Source of the DNA: Calditrichota bacterium
GTDB taxonomy: Bacteria; Zixibacteria; MSB-5A5; GN15; FEB-12
Reading direction: 5' to 3'
Assembly (NCBI GenBank): GCA_030641085.1
Contig: DAOWIC010000073.1
Coordinates: 1 to 9,717, forward strand
Length of the DNA stretch: 9,717 bases
This document shows, in pieces, positions 6,898 through 9,717 of this stretch. A model generated the notes under the pieces. That model searched no databases, was not told the DNA's origin, and saw only the letters and a program-made list of their open reading frames with translations. Each line of letters opens with the position of its first letter. The stretch's first letter is position 1. Made by a program: the position numbers and the translations under genes.

Positions 6898-8556
6898 TTA
6901 TTTTATCTTTTTCACGCCGATAATCTCGCCGTTGACTTTCTCCATCAACTCGCGGATTCGCGGCGATTCTTCGACCAGTTTTTTTAGGTCCACGCTCGAG
7001 CCGTTGTTTTCTTCTGTCGCCCGGATCGGGGTCGGTTTGTCGGGGTCAATTTCAAATCTTATACTTATATTGGCTTTAAAATGTTCTCGAAGGACCGAGG
7101 TAATCAAGCTTAAATTCTCCGCCCGCTGGACAATCTGACGGTTCACTTCGCCCGACGACGGAAAGACCAGGGTAAGCTGATTATCATTGGCGGCGGTCAG
7201 GTCAGCCATGCTCAACTGGGTGGCAAGCATCCGGTTTTTTTGCTTAAGGACCGCCATGAAACTATCCCAGCCGTTGTTCAGAATGGCGATATTGACCGAG
7301 CGCGAATAAACCGGGGGAGGGGTTTTGGGTAATGCCGAGGATGAACCGCCCGCTACCGGGCTACTCTTTTTTTTTTGAGCGCCGTTGAACAGGTCCGGCG
7401 AAGTCTGGGCGACCCCGGCCGGGTTTTGGTTCATTATGGAAAGAACCTCTTCAAACTTAACAGTCGCCTCCATTTCAGCCATCTTGACCGCCGTCATCTC
7501 CATTAACAAACGTTCATCGAGGCCGGAATCTTTGAGGTCGCGATTCAGATCGGCGGCCATCTTCATAAGCCGGATAACATCGCCGACCGAGAAGTTCTCT
7601 GCCTGCTGCTGGTATTCCTCCAACTCGGCGGCATTGAGATTCAGGATATCGCCCGTGGAGGGATCGGTGGTCAGCACCAGTATGACACGCAGGTGTTCGA
7701 GATACTCGGCGACAAAATCACGCGGGTCGATACCGCTGTCGAATATTCGGCGCACCAGTTCGAGCAGCTTGGCGCTCTCTTTTGCGGCGATGCTGCTGGT
7801 AAAATCGAACAAAAACTGGCGATCGACCAGCCCGAGGGCCTCGATAACCTCGGCTTCGCCGATCTCGTCGCCTGCAAACGCGGCCAGTTGGTCCAGCAGC
7901 GACAGCGAATCACGCACCGAGCCATCCGCCTTGCGCGCCAGCAGCGCGATAGCGGCATCGTCAATGTTCAGCTTCTCGGCATCGGCGATGCGCCTTAGAT
8001 GGCCGATCAGGTCGGACAATGATACGCGCTTGAAGTCGAACCGCTGGGTGCGTGATAAAATTGTCTCGGGCACTTTCATCGGCTCGGTGGTGGCAAAGAT
8101 GAACAGCACATGCTCCGGCGGCTCTTCCAGTGTCTTCAGGAGGGCGTCAAACGCCGCCCCGGACAGACGGTGCACTTCGTCGATGATGTAGATGCGTTTC
8201 TTGCCGCCGGTGGGCAGGTAGCGGACGTTCTCGCGCAACGTGCGGATATCATCAACGCCGGTATTGGAGGCGGCGTCGATCTCAAGCACATCAAGCGATG
8301 AGCCTTTAGTAATCTCGATACAGGCCGGGCATTCGCCGCAGGGGTCGGGCGTGGGACCGTGGACACAGTTGAGCGCTTTGGCCAGAAGCCGGGCACAGGT
8401 GGTTTTGCCGGTGCCGCGCGGACCGCAAAAGAGATAACCCGACCCGGTCCGGTTGTTGCGGATGGCGTTGCGCAGGGTGCGGGTTACATGTTCTTGTCCC
8501 ACAACGTCTTCGAACTTCTGTGGGCGATATTTGCGGGCGAATACGATATAGCTCAT
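6898..8556 (-). CDS. dnaX: DNA polymerase III subunits gamma/tau (clamp-loader ATPase)
   Basis: DnaX is the ATPase of the clamp loader; its full-length tau form can also tether polymerase and helicase. Numbering from ATG 8556 (MSYIVFARKYRPQKF), the 552-residue protein has Walker A GPRGTGKTT (46-54), zinc-binding Cys64, Cys73, Cys76 and Cys79, a DEVH Walker B (126-129), and sensor FATTEP (154-159). It has an Arg-finger motif written SRT (168-170) instead of the usual SRC, and GSVRDSLSLLDQ (212-223). Residues after about 418 form the C-terminal tau-specific domain. A TTG six bases upstream (8562) is a less likely start. No good Shine-Dalgarno is close: GGGAGG is about 22 nt upstream. TATGAT at 8593-8598 (minus) could be a -10 box, but no -35 is clear. 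An internal A10 run at residues 394-397 predicts a shorter gamma form. The gene heads the dnaX-ybaB-recR block. Confidence 0.97.
   Translation of the reverse strand: MSYIVFARKYRPQKFEDVVGQEHVTRTLRNAIRNNRTGSGYLFCGPRGTGKTTCARLLAKALNCVHGPTPDPCGECPACIEITKGSSLDVLEIDAASNTGVDDIRTLRENVRYLPTGGKKRIYIIDEVHRLSGAAFDALLKTLEEPPEHVLFIFATTEPMKVPETILSRTQRFDFKRVSLSDLIGHLRRIADAEKLNIDDAAIALLARKADGSVRDSLSLLDQLAAFAGDEIGEAEVIEALGLVDRQFLFDFTSSIAAKESAKLLELVRRIFDSGIDPRDFVAEYLEHLRVILVLTTDPSTGDILNLNAAELEEYQQQAENFSVGDVIRLMKMAADLNRDLKDSGLDERLLMEMTAVKMAEMEATVKFEEVLSIMNQNPAGVAQTSPDLFNGAQKKKSSPVAGGSSSALPKTPPPVYSRSVNIAILNNGWDSFMAVLKQKNRMLATQLSMADLTAANDNQLTLVFPSSGEVNRQIVQRAENLSLITSVLREHFKANISIRFEIDPDKPTPIRATEENNGSSVDLKKLVEESPRIRELMEKVNGEIIGVKKIK
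7348..7376 (-). other. dnaX slippage/frameshift signal: A10 run ending A-AAA-AAG plus hairpin
   Basis: On the coding strand, CAA AAA AAA AAG AGT AGC contains ten A (7376-7367) followed by G, ending in the heptamer A-AAA-AAG known from E. coli dnaX. Four bases later comes a hairpin GCCCG-GTAG-CGGGC (7361-7348). A -1 ribosomal shift, or one extra A in the mRNA, gives AAA GAG TAG: Lys, Glu, stop. Loss of one A gives a stop (TAG) after Arg-Val-Ala-Arg. Either event truncates the protein at 398-400 residues, after the ATPase and oligomerisation domains and before the tau domain. No Shine-Dalgarno-like stimulator is seen just upstream. The long A run resembles the Thermus dnaX transcriptional slippage site. 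Confidence 0.75.
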
Positions 8557-8623
8557 GGCCAACCAATATAGTCAATTACCTCCCAAAGGGGAATCATATT
8601 TTTCCGTCGGTGGACAGATGGCT

Positions 8624-9451
8624 TCAGATATTCATCCGCGGCTGCGGTTGGTCATCGCGCGCTTTAGTCAGCGAGATCAGACCTTCCATCTGATGCAGGG
8701 TGTGGTCGAAACTTTTGATTAGGAAATTCGCCAGCGGCGCGAGATTGCTCGGCGTTGACCGCCGGGCGGCGGCTTTGTAAAGCTCGCGGTCTTCGTACAG
8801 GATCACATTGTAGACCAGGCCGCAACGGAGCATGATATAATCGCTCACCGCGCGCGCGATCAGACCGTTGCCGATCTCAAACGGTCGTGTTTCAATAAAA
8901 CGATGATGGGCTTCGGCGGCGACATGGAAGACCTCGAAAAAGCTGTCATCGGCAACCTTGCCGATGAAGTCGGTACGGTTATTGAGCCAGACAGCGTGAT
9001 GATTGATCAGGTCGGCCAGTTGCATCGGGTGCAATACGGCTTGTCCGCCCGACGGTTTGCCCGCTATCGAGTTCCGCAGCCGTCCGGCGACAACATATTT
9101 GCTCCGTTTGAGCATGGTCCGGTGCAGCTCGAAGATGAATTCAGGATCAAGCGACTCCTCCTCGGCAACGCGCCTTTCGATCAACAACAGGGCGGCCATC
9201 AGACCCTGGACTTCGACCAAAATATCATGATAAACCGGCAGCGGCGTCTGCCACCGGCGCAGATCATCGTCGGTGAGGGCGGCTTGCAGGAAAAACGGAT
9301 GAATATGGCGATAGCGCAGGGCGACCGAGTTAGTGACTTGGGCCATGCGCAGGCCGGAGTTTATTTGCTCTTTCAGTCCCGGATGATTGCGGCAGGTATC
9401 CTCTATCTCAAAAAAGAGAGCCCTGGTCCTGGCCTTTTCTGTCCTGGTCAT
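8624..9451 (-). CDS. Fic-fold protein with degenerate active-site motif
   Basis: Fic proteins usually transfer AMP or another phosphate-containing group to a target protein, using HxFx(D/E)GNGRxxR. In this 275-residue protein the Fic fold is recognisable: FELHRTMLKRSKYVVAGRLRN (107-127), a proline/flap region (131-142), LADLINHHAVWLNN (145-158), and AAEAHHRFIETRPFEIGNGL (178-197). The motif itself reads R189-P-F-E-I193-G-N-G-L197-I-A-R200. The catalytic His is Arg, the acidic residue is Ile and the first Arg is Leu, while Phe191, GNG and Arg200 remain. NSVALRYR (41-48) sits where an inhibitory (S/T)xxxE(G/N) helix might be expected, but lacks the Glu. AGGAG lies 9 nt before ATG 9451. The TGA stop is 67 nt before dnaX, same strand, so the genes may share transcription. 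It may be a pseudoenzyme or have altered chemistry; the target is unknown. Confidence 0.8.
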   Translation of the reverse strand: MTRTEKARTRALFFEIEDTCRNHPGLKEQINSGLRMAQVTNSVALRYRHIHPFFLQAALTDDDLRRWQTPLPVYHDILVEVQGLMAALLLIERRVAEEESLDPEFIFELHRTMLKRSKYVVAGRLRNSIAGKPSGGQAVLHPMQLADLINHHAVWLNNRTDFIGKVADDSFFEVFHVAAEAHHRFIETRPFEIGNGLIARAVSDYIMLRCGLVYNVILYEDRELYKAAARRSTPSNLAPLANFLIKSFDHTLHQMEGLISLTKARDDQPQPRMNI

Positions 9452-9460
9452 ACGTAGACG

Positions 9461-9465
9461 CTCCT
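9461..9465 (-). promoter_or_regulatory. Shine-Dalgarno AGGAG for the Fic-fold gene
   Basis: AGGAG on the minus strand is followed by 9 nt and ATG 9451. It supports that start. A possible -10 box TATACT lies further upstream (9524-9529, minus strand), but no recognisable -35 accompanies it. Confidence 0.65.
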
Positions 9466-9546
9466 TGCTTGACCGTCAGCCTCCCCATTATCCTTCCCGG
9501 TCTTGCTCCAGCACCAGCCTCTAAGTATAGAAACAGTTGCGACGGC

Positions 9547-9609
9547 CCGGATGTTTAGCCATTTTTGGGGTGCCGCCCCTTTTTTCGGCATAACCGGATG
9601 TAGTCATTT
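9547..9609. repeat. Pair of imperfect direct repeats upstream of the Fic-fold gene
   Basis: CCGGATGTTTAGCCATTT (9547-9564) and CCGGATGTAGTCATTT (9594-9609) share eight leading bases and, after a two-base gap and one mismatch, the AG-CATTT tail. Start-to-start distance is 47 bp. They flank the GC hairpin at 9567-9579. They could be binding sites for a regulator or a chance duplication. Confidence 0.45.
9567..9585 (+). terminator. Weak hairpin plus T6 tract, possible intrinsic terminator
   Basis: GGGG-TGCCG-CCCC is followed directly by six T. The stem is only four GC pairs, plus a possible T-G wobble. No plus-strand gene lies upstream within 5 kb, so it would only stop antisense transcription running toward the tRNA. 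The call is marginal. Confidence 0.25.
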
Positions 9610-9638
9610 CACTTGGGCAGGAATCGATTGGAGATAAA

Positions 9639-9681
9639 AACCGCTTGGCTTGGGCGGTTGTCTGTATTATTTTAGACAACC
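9639..9681. repeat. Two overlapping inverted repeats upstream of the tRNA
   Basis: AACCGC (9639-9644) pairs with GCGGTT (9654-9659) across a 9-nt loop. GGTTGTCT (9656-9663) pairs perfectly with AGACAACC (9674-9681) across a 10-nt AT-rich loop. The two hairpins share GGTT (9656-9659), so in RNA only one could form fully at a time. As DNA, the second repeat could be an operator over the tRNA promoter. Confidence 0.6.
9645..9673 (+). promoter_or_regulatory. Candidate sigma70-type promoter for the tRNA
   Basis: TTGGCT (9645-9650) and TATTTT (9668-9673) are 17 bp apart, each matching four of six consensus bases. The predicted start near 9680 would be about 16 nt before the tRNA. A better -10 match, TATTAT (9665-9670), has poorer spacing (14 bp). 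The match is suggestive only. Confidence 0.3.
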
Positions 9682-9696
9682 CTTGAGGTGAACTAT

Positions 9697-9717
9697 GGGG
9701 CAGTAGCTCAGTTGGGA
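9697..9717 (+). tRNA. tRNA gene, 5' part only (anticodon outside the window)
   Basis: The last 21 nt read as the 5' end of a tRNA: a seven-base acceptor strand GGGGCAG, T8-A9, D-stem GCTC and the start of a D-loop AGTTGGGA. These are the conserved bases of bacterial elongator tRNAs. The anticodon and 3' half are beyond the edge, so the amino acid cannot be assigned. Confidence 0.88.

Noticed and set aside
7348..7376. Plus-strand intrinsic terminator (GCCCG hairpin followed by T10)
   Set aside because: It looks like a terminator on the plus strand, but no plus-strand gene lies upstream. The same bases are explained by the in-frame lysine codons and frameshift signal of dnaX.
7385..8191. Plus-strand reading frame (268 codons) opposite dnaX
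   Set aside because: It is a Ser/Arg-rich shadow of the highly conserved dnaX ATPase region.
8903..9457. Plus-strand reading frame (184 codons) opposite the Fic-fold gene
   Set aside because: The minus strand carries the Fic-fold helices and a good ribosome-binding site; the plus frame has no domain signature.

Overview
The window looks like chromosomal DNA from a bacterium of moderate GC content (mid-fifties by eye). The dnaX-ybaB-recR block and the intergenic signals are bacterial. The style of the membrane/TPR protein and the HExxH protein suggests an uncultivated lineage of the FCB type (for example Zixibacteria or a relative), but that placement is a guess from gene style, not from a search. 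No mobile element, CRISPR array or rRNA is visible.

Plus strand, 1-3888: three co-directional genes. The first is a probable zinc metallopeptidase (HELSH plus a downstream EGIA glutamate) whose 5' end probably lies outside the window. A 15-nt gap leads to rmuC, a membrane-anchored protein with a nuclease-like fold. After a 78-nt gap comes sthA, the soluble pyridine nucleotide transhydrogenase. sthA meets the opposite-strand gene tail to tail, with the two stop codons overlapping in TTAG at 3885-3888.

Minus strand, 9451 down to 3885: a tight co-directional series. It runs from a Fic-fold protein with a degenerate active-site motif, to dnaX (clamp-loader tau/gamma), ybaB (nucleoid-associated protein), recR (recombination mediator) and a polytopic membrane protein with a TPR tail. 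dnaX, ybaB and recR form a replication/repair operon known from many bacteria. Gaps between them are 30 and 13 nt, and recR is followed 6 nt later by the membrane-protein gene.

Two features deserve most attention. First, dnaX carries a run of ten A (coding strand) ending in the A-AAA-AAG heptamer, followed by a GC hairpin. A -1 shift gives Lys-Glu-stop at once, so a short gamma-like product of about 398 residues beside the 552-residue tau is predicted. Second, the membrane-protein gene is split by a single in-frame TGA (5619-5621), while the reading frame and membrane topology continue across it. This could be a nonsense mutation, an assembly error or recoding.

Right edge, 9452-9717: about 245 nt without a gene, holding the Fic ribosome-binding site, a pair of imperfect direct repeats, a weak hairpin with a T tract, and two overlapping inverted repeats. 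The first 21 nt of a plus-strand tRNA gene follow and run off the window.
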